Assembly (NCBI RefSeq): GCF_004005495.1
Contig: NZ_RZYA01000015.1
Span: 62,001-126,000 of the forward strand
Length of the DNA: 64,000 bases
Source of the DNA: Streptomyces antnestii
GTDB taxonomy: Bacteria > Actinomycetota > Actinomycetes > Streptomycetales > Streptomycetaceae
Reading direction: 5' to 3'
Shown one piece after another: positions 19,672 to 28,893 of this stretch (within the stretch, counting starts at the first letter, position 1; each line of letters starts with the position of its first letter). Made by a program: the position numbers and the translations under genes. The notes under the pieces were generated by a model. That model saw nothing but the letters and a program-made list of their open reading frames with translations. It was not told the DNA's origin and did no database searches.

Positions 19672-19995
19672 ATGCACATCAGGGGCGACCACGCCGGGCT
19701 GGCCGTCGGGGGCCGCCTCGACGTCCGGAGCGCGGCGGACGCCCGTACGGTCCTGCACACGGCCCTCGACGACGGGGTCGGCGACCTGCTGCTCGATCTG
19801 TCGGAGCTGGACTCGTGGGACGCGACCGGGCTCGGCGTCATCATGGGCGCCCACCGGCGGGCCGGACGCTGCGGCCGCAGGCTCGTGCTGCGGGGTGTGC
19901 CGCCCCAGATGCAGCGCCTCCTGGTGGCGACGCGGCTGCACCGGATCCTCGCCATCGAGGGCGGCATCGGGGTCGAATCCCTGCCCAGGGTGTGA
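19672..19995 (+). CDS. STAS-domain anti-anti-sigma-like protein
   Basis: 107 residues covering one STAS domain. The position phosphorylated in SpoIIAA/RsbV proteins (D-S-x-G) reads DATGLG here, so T52 takes the place of serine. Such proteins bind and sequester an anti-sigma kinase in the dephosphorylated form. No kinase or sigma gene is adjacent; the next gene is a membrane-anchored ATPase-like protein in the same direction. GGGGAG precedes the ATG. Confidence 0.85.
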   Translation: MHIRGDHAGLAVGGRLDVRSAADARTVLHTALDDGVGDLLLDLSELDSWDATGLGVIMGAHRRAGRCGRRLVLRGVPPQMQRLLVATRLHRILAIEGGIGVESLPRV

Positions 19996-20009
19996 ACCGG
20001 ACGTTCCGA

Positions 20010-20057
20010 TGTCCGGCGCCCACAATGTCCGGCGCCCACAATATCCGGCGCCCACAA
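20010..20057 (+). repeat. Three tandem 16-bp units
   Basis: TGTCCGGCGCCCACAA occurs twice and TATCCGGCGCCCACAA once, head to tail. They lie in the 249-bp gap between the STAS gene and the ATPase-like gene, and each contains the palindrome GGCGCC. Confidence 0.8.
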
Positions 20058-20244
20058 TCCTCATGAGACCGTGACGTCTCGGACGACGTGGCACCCCGGG
20101 TGTCCGGCAATACTGAGCCAGGTCTAGGGTTCGGTCGCCCGCGGATTGACGGACCCACCACGCGGACACCGGACCAGAAGCGACAGCGCAGTGTGCACAG
20201 GCCGGGAGGGGCAGCGGCACACCACGCTTTTGGGGGCTTTGACC

Positions 20245-22848
20245 ATGGACCCGATGAACCCGGGACCGGAAGACTTCGGGCACGATCCGTACGGCGGTGA
20301 ACCCCGCGACCGTGCGGACCGGGGCCGCCACGACGACGAGGGCGACAGCCGGGCGGGCCGCCCGCGGCCGCCCAGGGATCCCCTGACTCCCGACTTCGGC
20401 CAGCCCTCGCAAGGGCTCGCCCGCACCGTGCGGCTCGTGTCCGGCGACTCCCTGCTCACCGTCAACCCCGTCGACGGCAGCGAGATCGAGCCCTGCCCGC
20501 CGGGGGAGCGGCCGGGCCGCCCCGCCAAGTACGCCCCGGCGGACCGCGCCGAACGGGCCCGCGCCGCCCGGCCCCCGCTGCCGGCCGGCCCGCCGCTGCC
20601 CCGACTGCCGCTCCTGGAGCGCCAGGAGGAGCGCGAGCGGCTCGTACGCCTCCTCGCGCGCGGACGCTCCGTACGGCTCACCGGACCCTCGGGCTCGGGG
20701 CGCAGCGCACTGCTCGACAGCGTCGCCGAGGACTGCGCGGACATCGCGCCCGACGGCGTCGTCCGGCTCTGCGGCCACCGGCGCTCCTCGACGGACCTGC
20801 TGTACGACCTCTTCACCGCCGTGTACGACGCGCCGCTGCACCGGCCCGACCGCGCCCTGCTCCTCGAACTCGTCCACGACATCGGCGCCGTGGTCGTCCT
20901 CGACGACCTGGAGTTCGGCGGCGCGGCCCTCGACGAACTCCTCGACGCCACACCCGAGTGCGCCTTCCTGGTCGCGGCCACGCCCGACGTCGCCGCGCCG
21001 TCCGCCGACTCGCACCTCGAAGAGGTCTTCCTGGGCGGCCTCGGCCGCGGCGGGGGACTCGAACTCCTGGAGCTGACCGTCGGCCGCGCCCTCACCGACG
21101 ACGAGGCGAACTGGGCGGGCGACCTCTGGTTCGAGTCGGAGGGCCTTCCGCTGCGGTTCGTGCAGGCCGGCGCGCTTCTGCGGCAGCGCGACCAACTCCG
21201 CGCCGACCCCGACGCCTTCGACGAGTCCGGCTACTTCGGGGGCCTCGGCGCCCGGCCCGCCGACGTGCCCTTCGATGCGCCCTTCGACGCCGAGGACGGC
21301 CATGACGTGCCGCTGCCCTCGCTCGCCGACGGCGCCGCGCCCGCGGCCCTGCTCGCGTCCCGGCTCAGCGCGTCGGCCCGCGCCACCCTGCGGTTCGCGG
21401 TCGCGCTGGGCGGCGAGCTGCCGCACCAGGCCCACCTGCCTGCCCTCGTGGGCGACACCCACGCCGACGCGGCCCTCGCCGAACTCGCCGGCTGCGCCCT
21501 CGTCTCCCCGGTCGGCGGCCGCTACCGCCTCGCCTCCGGCGTGTACGACCAGCTGGCCGCCGTGGGCTACGCCGACGACGCCGCCGACCACGCGCACACC
21601 GCCGCCCGGCACTACGCGTGGTGGGCCGGCCACCCCTCCGTCGGGCCCGAGCGGGTCACCGCCGAGGCCGACGCGCTGCTCGCCGCCCTGAGCGTGGTCG
21701 TCCCGACGACGACCCCGACGCCGCCCACGTCCCCGACCGCGACCGCCGCCTCGTCCTCGTCCGCGTCCTCGTCTGCGCCGGACGACGAGGGCGGCGTCGC
21801 CGTGCGGCTCGCCCGTACCGCCGCGCCCGCCTTCGCCGCCGGGCTCGGCTGGACCGCCTGGGAGCGCTGCCTGCGGTCCGGTCAGGAAGCCGCGAGGCTG
21901 GCCGGCGACGTGGCCGAAGAAGCCTATTTCCACCATGAGTTGGGCATCCTGGCGCTGCTCGGCGGGCAGCTCGACCGGGCCCGCGCCGAGCTGGAGGCCT
22001 CCATCGCCCTGCGCGGCGCCCTTGCCGACAAGCGGGGCACCATCGCGGGCCGCCGCGCCCTCGCCCTGGTCGCGGACCGCTCCGGCGGCGCGCTGCCCGG
22101 CGGGCGTACGGCCGCGGGCGAGGAGGTGCCGGCCGCGCGCCACGAGGAGTCGGCGTCGCCGCCCGGCGGGGTACCGGCCGCGTTCACGCGGCCCGTACCG
22201 GCCGCCGAGCCCGACACCGTCGTGACCCGGAAGGCGGTTCCCGGCGGCCTCTCTGCCAAGGCGGGCGCGGCCCGTAGCGCCCTCCTCAGCGGCGCGCGGC
22301 GCAACCTCGTGGCCGCGGGCGCCGGAGCGCTCCTCGTGGCCGTCCTGGGCACCGTCGTGACGCTCGGCGCCACGTCGAACACCGACACGCCGTCCGACAA
22401 CGGCAACGTGAACCCGTCGGCTTCGCAGGGCGAGGACGGCGGGGACATCGGCGTCGGCACGGCGGACACGGGCGGCGACACGGGCTCGACGAGCCGGCCC
22501 GCCGACCCGGGCAAGGACGGCATCCCGAACACGACGGACGACCCGACGCCCAGCACCGGGCCGACGCCCGGCGAGAGCGGCACGCCGTCGGGCGAGCCGA
22601 GCGGCAAGCCCTCGGACACGCCGTCCGACAAGCCGACCACGTCGAAGCCGCCGACCACCAAGCCGCCCACGACCAAGCCGCCCACGACCAAGCCCCCGAC
22701 GTCGAAGCCGCCGACGAGCTCCCCGTCGCCCTCGCCGTCCGAGTCGCCGTCCTCCACGCCGCCGTCCCCGGGCACGTCGAACTCGGCGAGCGGTCCCGCG
22801 CCGAGCAGCCCGGCGGACAGCGCGCCGGGCGCCTCGTCGACGATCTGA
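20245..22848 (+). CDS. Membrane-anchored ATPase-like protein with degenerate P-loop and extracytoplasmic Ser/Thr/Pro tail
   Basis: 867 residues. A disordered N-terminus is followed by a P-loop region, GPSGSGRS at 147-154, in which the Walker A lysine is arginine; a Walker B-like strand VVVLDDLEF follows. The middle resembles an AAA/STAND helical region, then a TPR-like segment (about 540-610). One membrane helix lies at about 687-709. The last 150 residues are rich in Thr, Pro and Ser with repeated KPPTT units, like a cell-wall-spanning linker. It is probably a signalling or sensor protein; the function is unknown. The ATG at 20245 was chosen after a GGGGG stretch. Confidence 0.8.
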   Translation: MDPMNPGPEDFGHDPYGGEPRDRADRGRHDDEGDSRAGRPRPPRDPLTPDFGQPSQGLARTVRLVSGDSLLTVNPVDGSEIEPCPPGERPGRPAKYAPADRAERARAARPPLPAGPPLPRLPLLERQEERERLVRLLARGRSVRLTGPSGSGRSALLDSVAEDCADIAPDGVVRLCGHRRSSTDLLYDLFTAVYDAPLHRPDRALLLELVHDIGAVVVLDDLEFGGAALDELLDATPECAFLVAATPDVAAPSADSHLEEVFLGGLGRGGGLELLELTVGRALTDDEANWAGDLWFESEGLPLRFVQAGALLRQRDQLRADPDAFDESGYFGGLGARPADVPFDAPFDAEDGHDVPLPSLADGAAPAALLASRLSASARATLRFAVALGGELPHQAHLPALVGDTHADAALAELAGCALVSPVGGRYRLASGVYDQLAAVGYADDAADHAHTAARHYAWWAGHPSVGPERVTAEADALLAALSVVVPTTTPTPPTSPTATAASSSSASSSAPDDEGGVAVRLARTAAPAFAAGLGWTAWERCLRSGQEAARLAGDVAEEAYFHHELGILALLGGQLDRARAELEASIALRGALADKRGTIAGRRALALVADRSGGALPGGRTAAGEEVPAARHEESASPPGGVPAAFTRPVPAAEPDTVVTRKAVPGGLSAKAGAARSALLSGARRNLVAAGAGALLVAVLGTVVTLGATSNTDTPSDNGNVNPSASQGEDGGDIGVGTADTGGDTGSTSRPADPGKDGIPNTTDDPTPSTGPTPGESGTPSGEPSGKPSDTPSDKPTTSKPPTTKPPTTKPPTTKPPTSKPPTSSPSPSPSESPSSTPPSPGTSNSASGPAPSSPADSAPGASSTI

Positions 22849-22899
22849 CGGCCCCTGACGGCCTGAAGGCCGTACACGCGCGGCACACGCGGCACATGA

Positions 22900-22933
22900 C
22901 TGAGGGCCGGGTTCACAGGAACCCGGCCCTCAG
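22900..22933. terminator. Bidirectional terminator
   Basis: CTGAGGGCCGGGTT pairs perfectly with AACCCGGCCCTCAG around a six-base loop, between the convergent ATPase-like gene and nucS. Confidence 0.9.
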
Positions 22934-22947
22934 TCGTGTCCGACGGG

Positions 22948-23619
22948 TCAGAACAGGCGGAGCTTGTCGTCCTCGATGCCGCGCAGCGCGTCGTAGTCCA
23001 GGACCGTGCAGCCGATGCCGCGGTCCGTGGCGAGGACACGGGCCTGGGGCTTGATCTCCTGGGCGGCGAAGATGCCGCGCACCGGGGCGAGGTGCGGGTC
23101 GCGGTTCAACAGCTCGAGGTAGCGCGTGAGTTGCTCGACGCCGTCGATCTCCCCGCGTCGCTTGATCTCGATGGCGACGGTCGCGCCGTCACCGTCCCGG
23201 CACAGGATGTCGACGGGCCCGATGGCCGTCGGGTACTCGCGGCGGATGAGCGTGTAGCCCTCGCCGAGGGTGTCGATCCTGTCGGCGAGGAGCTCCTGGA
23301 GGTGCGCTTCCACGCCGTCCTTGATGAGGCCCGGGTCCACGCCCAGCTCGTGCGAGGAGTCGTGGAGGACTTCCTCCATGGTGATGATGAGTTTCTCGCC
23401 CGCCTTGTTGATGACGGTCCAGGTGCCGCTGTCGTCGCCCGTGCCCTCCTTCAGGGTGCAGGGCGGGGACATCCAGTTGAGGGGTTTGTAGGCCCTGTCG
23501 TCCGCGTGGATCGAGACGCTGCCGTCCGCCTTCACGAGGATCAGGCGGGGAGCAGACGGGAGATGGGCGGTGAGCCTGCCCGCGTAGTCCACGGAGCAGC
23601 GGGCGATGACGAGACGCAT
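22948..23619 (-). CDS. nucS: Mismatch-specific endonuclease NucS (EndoMS)
   Basis: Replaces MutSL in actinobacterial mismatch repair by cutting both strands at mismatches. It is 223 residues. The restriction-like active site D137-E151-K153 is visible in GPVDILC and VAIEIK. The C-terminus DDKLRLF matches the sliding-clamp binding tail. The ATG at 23619 gives the conserved start MRLVIARC. There is no ribosome binding site; TAGCGT about eight bases upstream suggests a near-leaderless mRNA. Confidence 0.96.
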   Translation of the reverse strand: MRLVIARCSVDYAGRLTAHLPSAPRLILVKADGSVSIHADDRAYKPLNWMSPPCTLKEGTGDDSGTWTVINKAGEKLIITMEEVLHDSSHELGVDPGLIKDGVEAHLQELLADRIDTLGEGYTLIRREYPTAIGPVDILCRDGDGATVAIEIKRRGEIDGVEQLTRYLELLNRDPHLAPVRGIFAAQEIKPQARVLATDRGIGCTVLDYDALRGIEDDKLRLF

Positions 23620-23862
23620 GGTCGGCAACGCTACTCGACGACCGGTGGTCCACGCGATTCGCCCTGGAACTACCGGGTTCGTATATGGCCGGTTGTGGAC
23701 GGACTGTGCGCGCCATGCCCTGTTGCGCGCCGGGGAGGTTGCTTACCGTATAAGCGGGAGGTCGCGACGCCTGTACACAGCGTGTTCGTGGTCGTACGTC
23801 GTCGCGCGCTCCTTACCTGCCCGTCAGCCCCCGCTCCCCGTGGGGGTGCGAGAGGAGAACCC

Positions 23863-24255
23863 ATGTCGCTCGACGTCTCACCGGCACTGTTGGAACAGGC
23901 CGAGCGAGGCGAGGTCGACGAAGCTGACTTCGTCGACTGCGTCCGGACCTCCCTGCCTTACGCATGGGAGATGATCAGCTCCCTGGTGGCCCAGCTGAAG
24001 GTCGACGGCGGAGACTTCGCCGACAACCAGACGCCTCCGCCGGACGAGCAGGCACGTGGGCAGCTGCTGCGTGCGCTGGCGAGTGACGCGATTCGTGGCG
24101 CGCTGCAGCGGCACTTCGGCGTACGGCTGGCCTTCCAGAACTGCCACCGTCTTGCGGTGTTCCCACAGGACCCGTCGGTGGACGGCACGCTGGCTCGCTT
24201 CACCTCGCCCCGCAACCAGCTGTTGAACCAGTCACCTGAGCTCAGGGACTGCTGA
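23863..24255 (+). CDS. Conserved small Streptomyces protein (SCO5389-like)
   Basis: 130 residues, soluble and acidic at the N-terminus, with no signal peptide or motif I can assign. It opens MSLDVSPALLEQAERGEVDEADFVDCVRTSLPYAWE-like helical text, consistent with an all-helical fold. GAGGAGAA precedes the ATG at 23863. The 243-bp gap before it, shared with nucS, holds TATAAG at 23749 and a CCCCCGCTCCCCGTGGGGG hairpin. The function is unknown. Confidence 0.8.
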   Translation: MSLDVSPALLEQAERGEVDEADFVDCVRTSLPYAWEMISSLVAQLKVDGGDFADNQTPPPDEQARGQLLRALASDAIRGALQRHFGVRLAFQNCHRLAVFPQDPSVDGTLARFTSPRNQLLNQSPELRDC

Positions 24256-24280
24256 CGGCCGGTTGAAGAGGGAATCGGAT

Positions 24281-24329
24281 GGTCCGCCGCTCCGTACGCG
24301 GGAGGTGCTCAGGTACGGGGCGGCGGACC
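24281..24329. terminator. Bidirectional terminator
   Basis: GGTCCGCCGC and CCGTAC pair with GTACGG and CGGCGGACC, between two convergent genes. Confidence 0.8.
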
Positions 24330-24354
24330 GCGCGCCGCGCGGCCGGTACGGGTC

Positions 24355-25404
24355 TCAGCGGAGCCGGGGGAGTACGTCGGCGCCCAGCCTGCGCACGTTC
24401 TCCTCGGTGGCCGCGAGATCGCCGGAACCCTCGACGAGCAGCGCGAACCGCGTGATGCCCGTGCGCTCCGAGGTCGCCGCGAGCCGGTCGGCGCACTGCC
24501 CCGGGGTCCCCACCGGGTGCAGCCCGCAGAGCAGCTCCGTGTACGCGATGGGGTCCCGCATGGACCGGATACGGCCGTCCACCGTCACATGCGCGTCGAG
24601 GCCCTGTTTCAGCCAGCCGGGCATCGCCTTGACGAGGGCCTCCCGTGCCTCCGTGCCCCGATCGCCGATCTGCGCCACCCCGGCCGAGACGTGCGGTGCG
24701 GCGTCGATCTCCTCCGGGGTGCGGCCCGAGGCGCGGGCGTGCGAGCGCCACAGCGCGACCATCGCGGCCTTCTCCTCGTCGTCGGCGTGCATGCCGAGCA
24801 GCATCGGCAGGCCGCGCTCCGCAGCGAGGCGCACGCTGGCCGGCGAGGTGCAGGCGACGACGACCTCGGGCCCGTCGGGGGAGTCGAGCGCCTCGTCGGG
24901 GGAGTCGAGCGCCTCGTCGGGGCGCGGGACCACGGGGACCTCGCGGAAGCTGAACCGTTCCCCCGTGGCGGCGACGCTGGGCTCGCGCAGCCAGCGCAGC
25001 AGCAGGTCGAGCGACTCGGGGAACCCGTTCTCGTACGCGTCGAGACCTGAGCCGAAGACCTCCAGGTCGACCCAGGGGCCGCCGCGTCCGACGCCGAGGG
25101 AGAAGCGGCCGCCGGACGTCAGGTGCAGCAGCGCCGCCTGCTCGCCGAGGGCGACCGGGTGGGCGGTCGGCAGCACGCTGACCGCCGTGCCGACGCGGAT
25201 GCGCCGGGTGCGGCCGAGCAGCAACGCGGCGAGTGTCACGGCAGACGGGCAGGTGCCGTACGGCACGAAGTGGTGTTCCGCGAGCCAGACCGCGTCCAGG
25301 CCGGCCTCCTCGGCCACCTCGGCCGACCGCACCGCCCGGTGCAGCGCCTCCCCCTGGCCCTGGCCGGGGAACTGGGCGGCCAGTACAAAAGTTCCTACAC
25401 GCAT
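24355..25404 (-). CDS. Luciferase-like (LLM class) flavin-dependent oxidoreductase
   Basis: 349-residue TIM-barrel enzyme of the bacterial luciferase/F420 monooxygenase superfamily. Visible family text includes GLDAVWLAEHHFVPYG near residue 35 and GRFSLGVGRG near 100. The substrate and whether it uses FMN or F420 cannot be told. There is a seven-residue tandem duplication, DEALDSPDEALDSPD, from two 21-bp DNA copies at 24875-24916. The ATG at 25404 has GCAGGAG upstream. Confidence 0.88.
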   Translation of the reverse strand: MRVGTFVLAAQFPGQGQGEALHRAVRSAEVAEEAGLDAVWLAEHHFVPYGTCPSAVTLAALLLGRTRRIRVGTAVSVLPTAHPVALGEQAALLHLTSGGRFSLGVGRGGPWVDLEVFGSGLDAYENGFPESLDLLLRWLREPSVAATGERFSFREVPVVPRPDEALDSPDEALDSPDGPEVVVACTSPASVRLAAERGLPMLLGMHADDEEKAAMVALWRSHARASGRTPEEIDAAPHVSAGVAQIGDRGTEAREALVKAMPGWLKQGLDAHVTVDGRIRSMRDPIAYTELLCGLHPVGTPGQCADRLAATSERTGITRFALLVEGSGDLAATEENVRRLGADVLPRLR

Positions 25405-25616
25405 CGCACTCCTGCCTTCCTTGGCGCCGACGCGGCACTCCCCCCACCGGCAATAACGGCTGACAAGTGCCAAGGGCACGGCTTCCCATGGGGATTGGCA
25501 GATTTTCCGGTGAACTCATGAGGGTGACGGAGTGCGGGTACCCGAGTGACGTCCGCGTACGCTGGATGAGCCCCAAGCCGCCGTGCAGGCCCTGTACCAG
25601 TCCCAGAGGAGAGCCG

Positions 25617-25958
25617 GTGTCCCCGCGCAAGAATCACTCGTCGTCCCGTCGCGGCGGCCGCCCGTCCAGCAGCGCACGGGACGAGGAGCAGGGGGACCGC
25701 TACGGCGGTTTCCAGCGCACGGAGAGCTGGCAGGGCGAGGAGTGGAGCGTGCGTCACGTCGCGGGCGCGAGCGCCGCCGGCAAGACGTACCGGTGCCCCG
25801 GCTGCGACCAGGAGATCCCCTCCGGGGTCGCGCACGTGGTGGCCTGGCCCGAGCACTCCGGCGTGGACGAGCGCCGGCACTGGCACAAGGCGTGCTGGAA
25901 CGCGAAGGACCGCCGCACCACACGGGTGCAGCGGTCCCGGAACGCGCCTCGCTACTGA
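25617..25958 (+). CDS. Small zinc-ribbon-like protein
   Basis: 113 residues. A basic Ser/Arg-rich N-terminus is followed by a putative zinc site: CPGC near residue 60 and an HWHKAC motif near 95. Related proteins are annotated ATP/GTP-binding, without clear support in this sequence. GAGGAGA precedes the GTG. It is divergent from the oxidoreductase gene and convergent with the ABC genes. The function is unknown. Confidence 0.75.
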   Translation: MSPRKNHSSSRRGGRPSSSARDEEQGDRYGGFQRTESWQGEEWSVRHVAGASAAGKTYRCPGCDQEIPSGVAHVVAWPEHSGVDERRHWHKACWNAKDRRTTRVQRSRNAPRY

Positions 25959-25963
25959 GGGTC

Positions 25964-26821
25964 TTACACGTCGCGCCGCTCCAGCAGCACGAACGCGCCG
26001 GCCACGGCTGCGGCCGTGACGCCGACCAGCAGCCACACCTGGGACCCGCCCGAGCTGCCGCCGTCCGCGCCGAAGATCTTGGCGAGGGAGTTGATGGCGT
26101 TGTACTCCTGCATCTTCTCGCCGAGCTTCTGCGTGCTGCGCGAGATCACCAGGAAGACCGGCAGGATCGACGGCAGCAGCACGAGGCCGAGCATCGCGGT
26201 GATCGCGCCCGCGGAGTGCCGCAGCATCGAGCCCACGGCGAGGCCGAGGACGCCGAGCAGGGACACGTAGAGCGCGCCCTTGAAGACCGTGCCGCCCCAG
26301 CTCAGGTCGCCGACGCCGGGGCCGCTGTGCATCGACGCGGTGAGCAGACCCACCAGGAGGATGGAGCCCGCCGAGACGATGAACGAGACCGTGAAGAACA
26401 CCAGGATCTTGGCGGCGAACACCCGGTAGCGCTGCGGCGACGCGGTGAACGTCGTGCGGATCATGCCGGTGCCGTACTCCGACGACGTCACCAGGACGCC
26501 CAGCGTGATCAGGCAGATCTGGCCGAGGAGCAGGCCGATGAAGGCCGGGAACGTGAACGGCAGATCGCGGTAGTTGAGGTCCTCCGTCTGGGCGGAGACG
26601 AGCAGGCCGCCGCCGAGGACCAGGAACAGGAAGATGCCGAGCGTCCAGACCGTGGACCGCACGGACTTGATCTTCGTCCACTCCGAGGCGAGCGCGTGCC
26701 CCAGGTGCGTGCGCGTGACCGGGATGGGCGAGGTGTACGAAGTGCCGGGCGCGCCCTGCCAGTTGGGCGCACTCTGCGGGGCGTAGGCCTGCGGAGCCGG
26801 CTGCGGGGGCGGCGTCGTCAT
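25964..26821 (-). CDS. ABC-2 type exporter permease (system 1)
   Basis: 285 residues. A Pro/Gln/Ala-rich cytoplasmic N-terminus (about 45 residues) precedes six membrane segments of the ABC-2 permease family, with the common motif SEYGTGMIRTTF near residue 115. It partners the ATPase encoded just upstream, whose stop overlaps this ATG by four bases. The substrate is unknown. Confidence 0.9.
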   Translation of the reverse strand: MTTPPPQPAPQAYAPQSAPNWQGAPGTSYTSPIPVTRTHLGHALASEWTKIKSVRSTVWTLGIFLFLVLGGGLLVSAQTEDLNYRDLPFTFPAFIGLLLGQICLITLGVLVTSSEYGTGMIRTTFTASPQRYRVFAAKILVFFTVSFIVSAGSILLVGLLTASMHSGPGVGDLSWGGTVFKGALYVSLLGVLGLAVGSMLRHSAGAITAMLGLVLLPSILPVFLVISRSTQKLGEKMQEYNAINSLAKIFGADGGSSGGSQVWLLVGVTAAAVAGAFVLLERRDV

Positions 26822-27996
26822 CGGGGGTCCTCGGGCTTGTTCAGGTCGGCGGGGGCGGGCGCAGCAGGTGCTGCGGGCGCGGTGGGCGGCTGCTGCGGCG
26901 GCGCGGCGTACGGGTTCGGGCCGCCCGGAGCCGGCTGCGGCGGGGCGTACGGCTGAGCGCCCTGAGGCTGGGGCGGCGGCGGGGCGTACCAGTCCGGCTG
27001 GCCCTGGCCGGGCGCGGGGAACTGCTGCTGCGGCATCACGCCCGGCGGGAGCTGCTGCTGGAGCCCGGCCCGCTGGTCGGCGGTCGAGCGGTAGTCGACG
27101 GCGCCCTGCGTCATCCGCATGTACGCCTCCTCCAGGGAGGCCTGGTGCGGCGACAGCTCCCACAGGCGTACGTCGGCGCCGTGCGCCAGGTCGCTGATGC
27201 GGGGGAGCGGCAGGCCCATGACGCGCAGCGCGCCGTCCTGCTCGGGCAGGACCTGGCCGCCGGCCTCGGTCAGGGCGGCCGTCAGCTTCTCGCGCTGCTG
27301 GGGCTCCGTCGCGGGGGTGCGCACGCGGGCGAAGTCGGCGGAGTTGTGCGAGATGAAGTCCCGCACGCTCATGTCGGCGAGGAGCTGCCCGCGGCCGATG
27401 ACGATCAGGTGCTCGGCGGTCAGCGCCATCTCGCTCATCAGGTGCGAGGAGACAAAGACCGTACGGCCCTCGGACGCCAGCTGCTTCATGAGGTTGCGGA
27501 CCCAGAGGATGCCCTCGGGGTCGAGGCCGTTGACCGGCTCGTCGAAGAGCAGCACCTGCGGGTCGCCGAGCAGCGCGGCCGCGATGCCCAGGCGCTGCCC
27601 CATGCCGAGCGAGAAGCCCTTGGAGCGCTTCTTCGCCACGTCCTGGAGACCGACGACGCCGAGCACCTCGTCGACGCGGCGGGCCGGGATGCCGGACAGC
27701 TGCGCGAGGCAGAGGAGGTGGTTACGGGCGTGCCGGCCGCCGTGCACCGCCTTGGCGTCCAGGAGCGCGCCGACCTGGCGGGGGGCGTTGGAGAGCTTGC
27801 GGTACGGGTAGCCGCCGATCGTCACCTGACCCGTGGTCGGCTGGTCGAGCCCCAGGATCATGCGCATGGTCGTCGACTTGCCGGACCCGTTCGGACCCAG
27901 GAAGCCGGTGACGGTACCCGGTCGGACCTGGAAGGAAAGGTTGTACACGGCTGTCTTGGCGCCGTAGCGCTTCGTCAGGCCGACTGCCTCGATCAT
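26818..27996 (-). CDS. ABC exporter ATPase (system 1)
   Basis: 392 residues. Walker A is GPNGSGKST, the signature is KGFSLGMGQR, Walker B is VLLFDEPVNGLDPEG, and the switch histidine is in VSSHLMSEM. The DrrA-like C-terminal domain is followed by a long Pro/Gln/Ala tail that resembles the N-terminus of its permease. I prefer the ATG at 27996 (MIEAVGLTKRYG); a GTG nine bases upstream is possible. Confidence 0.93.
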   Translation of the reverse strand: MIEAVGLTKRYGAKTAVYNLSFQVRPGTVTGFLGPNGSGKSTTMRMILGLDQPTTGQVTIGGYPYRKLSNAPRQVGALLDAKAVHGGRHARNHLLCLAQLSGIPARRVDEVLGVVGLQDVAKKRSKGFSLGMGQRLGIAAALLGDPQVLLFDEPVNGLDPEGILWVRNLMKQLASEGRTVFVSSHLMSEMALTAEHLIVIGRGQLLADMSVRDFISHNSADFARVRTPATEPQQREKLTAALTEAGGQVLPEQDGALRVMGLPLPRISDLAHGADVRLWELSPHQASLEEAYMRMTQGAVDYRSTADQRAGLQQQLPPGVMPQQQFPAPGQGQPDWYAPPPPQPQGAQPYAPPQPAPGGPNPYAAPPQQPPTAPAAPAAPAPADLNKPEDPR

Positions 27997-28122
27997 TCTC
28001 CGCACCCATCGAAAGGTTCAGGACATCGGGGCACACGCCCCCGTAAGGGTTAGGAGCCTATCGGGGCGCTGACGGTTCCGGCCAAGACGAGGCAAAGCTC
28101 TCGGGACGCCCGTCAGGCGGCC

Positions 28123-28893
28123 CTACGCGTCCCTTTTCTTGAGGAGCAGATAGCCGAAGAACAGGGCCACGACCACCCAGATCACCATGATCAACAGGCC
28201 GCCCCAGGGCCCGTACGGTGTGTCGTCGCCGACCGGCGGCACCACCTGCATGATCTTGCTGCCGGCCTGGTCGGGCAGGAACCGGCCGATCTTCTTCGTC
28301 GCCGAGACGGCGCCCAGGATGTTCGAGATCAGGAAGAAGAACGGCATCAGGATGCCGAGCGACAGCATCGGGCTGCGCAGCATCGACGCGACGCCCATCG
28401 AGAACACGGCGATGAGCGTCATGTAGAGCCCGCCGCCGATGACCGCGCGCAGGACGCCCGGGTCACCGATCTGCGCCTTGTACGAGCCCAGCATCGCCTG
28501 TCCGAGGAAGAACGCGATGAAGCTGGTGGCGAGCCCCACGACGAACGCCAGCAGCGTGGCGACGGCGATCTTGCTGAACAGGAACGTGCCGCGCTGGGGC
28601 ACCGCGGCGAGCGAGGTGCGGATCATCCCGGTGCTGTACTCGTTCGACACGACGAGGACGCCGAAGACGATCATCGCGAGCTGCCCGAGACTCATCCCGG
28701 CGAAGCTGATGAACGTGGGGTCGAAGCCCATCTGCTCCTTCACGCTCATGTTCTTGAACTCGTTCCGGGACAGGATCGAGATCAGGACGCCGAGCGCGAT
28801 CGTCAGGACGGCCGCCAGACTGAGCGTCCACACCGTCGACGCGACGGACCTGATCTTCGTCCACTCGGACCGGAGAACCTGGGTCGCGGCCAT
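28123..28893 (-). CDS. ABC-2 type exporter permease (system 2)
   Basis: 256 residues with six membrane segments. The motif NEYSTGMIRTSL is near residue 105. It is paralogous to the permease of system 1 but lacks the Pro/Gln tail. It starts directly before the stop of its ATPase in the genomic sequence, with no spacer. Confidence 0.9.
   Translation of the reverse strand: MAATQVLRSEWTKIRSVASTVWTLSLAAVLTIALGVLISILSRNEFKNMSVKEQMGFDPTFISFAGMSLGQLAMIVFGVLVVSNEYSTGMIRTSLAAVPQRGTFLFSKIAVATLLAFVVGLATSFIAFFLGQAMLGSYKAQIGDPGVLRAVIGGGLYMTLIAVFSMGVASMLRSPMLSLGILMPFFFLISNILGAVSATKKIGRFLPDQAGSKIMQVVPPVGDDTPYGPWGGLLIMVIWVVVALFFGYLLLKKRDA

Noticed and set aside
20010..20057. Plasmid-type origin iterons
   Set aside because: Only three copies, no replication gene nearby and a chromosomal housekeeping context.
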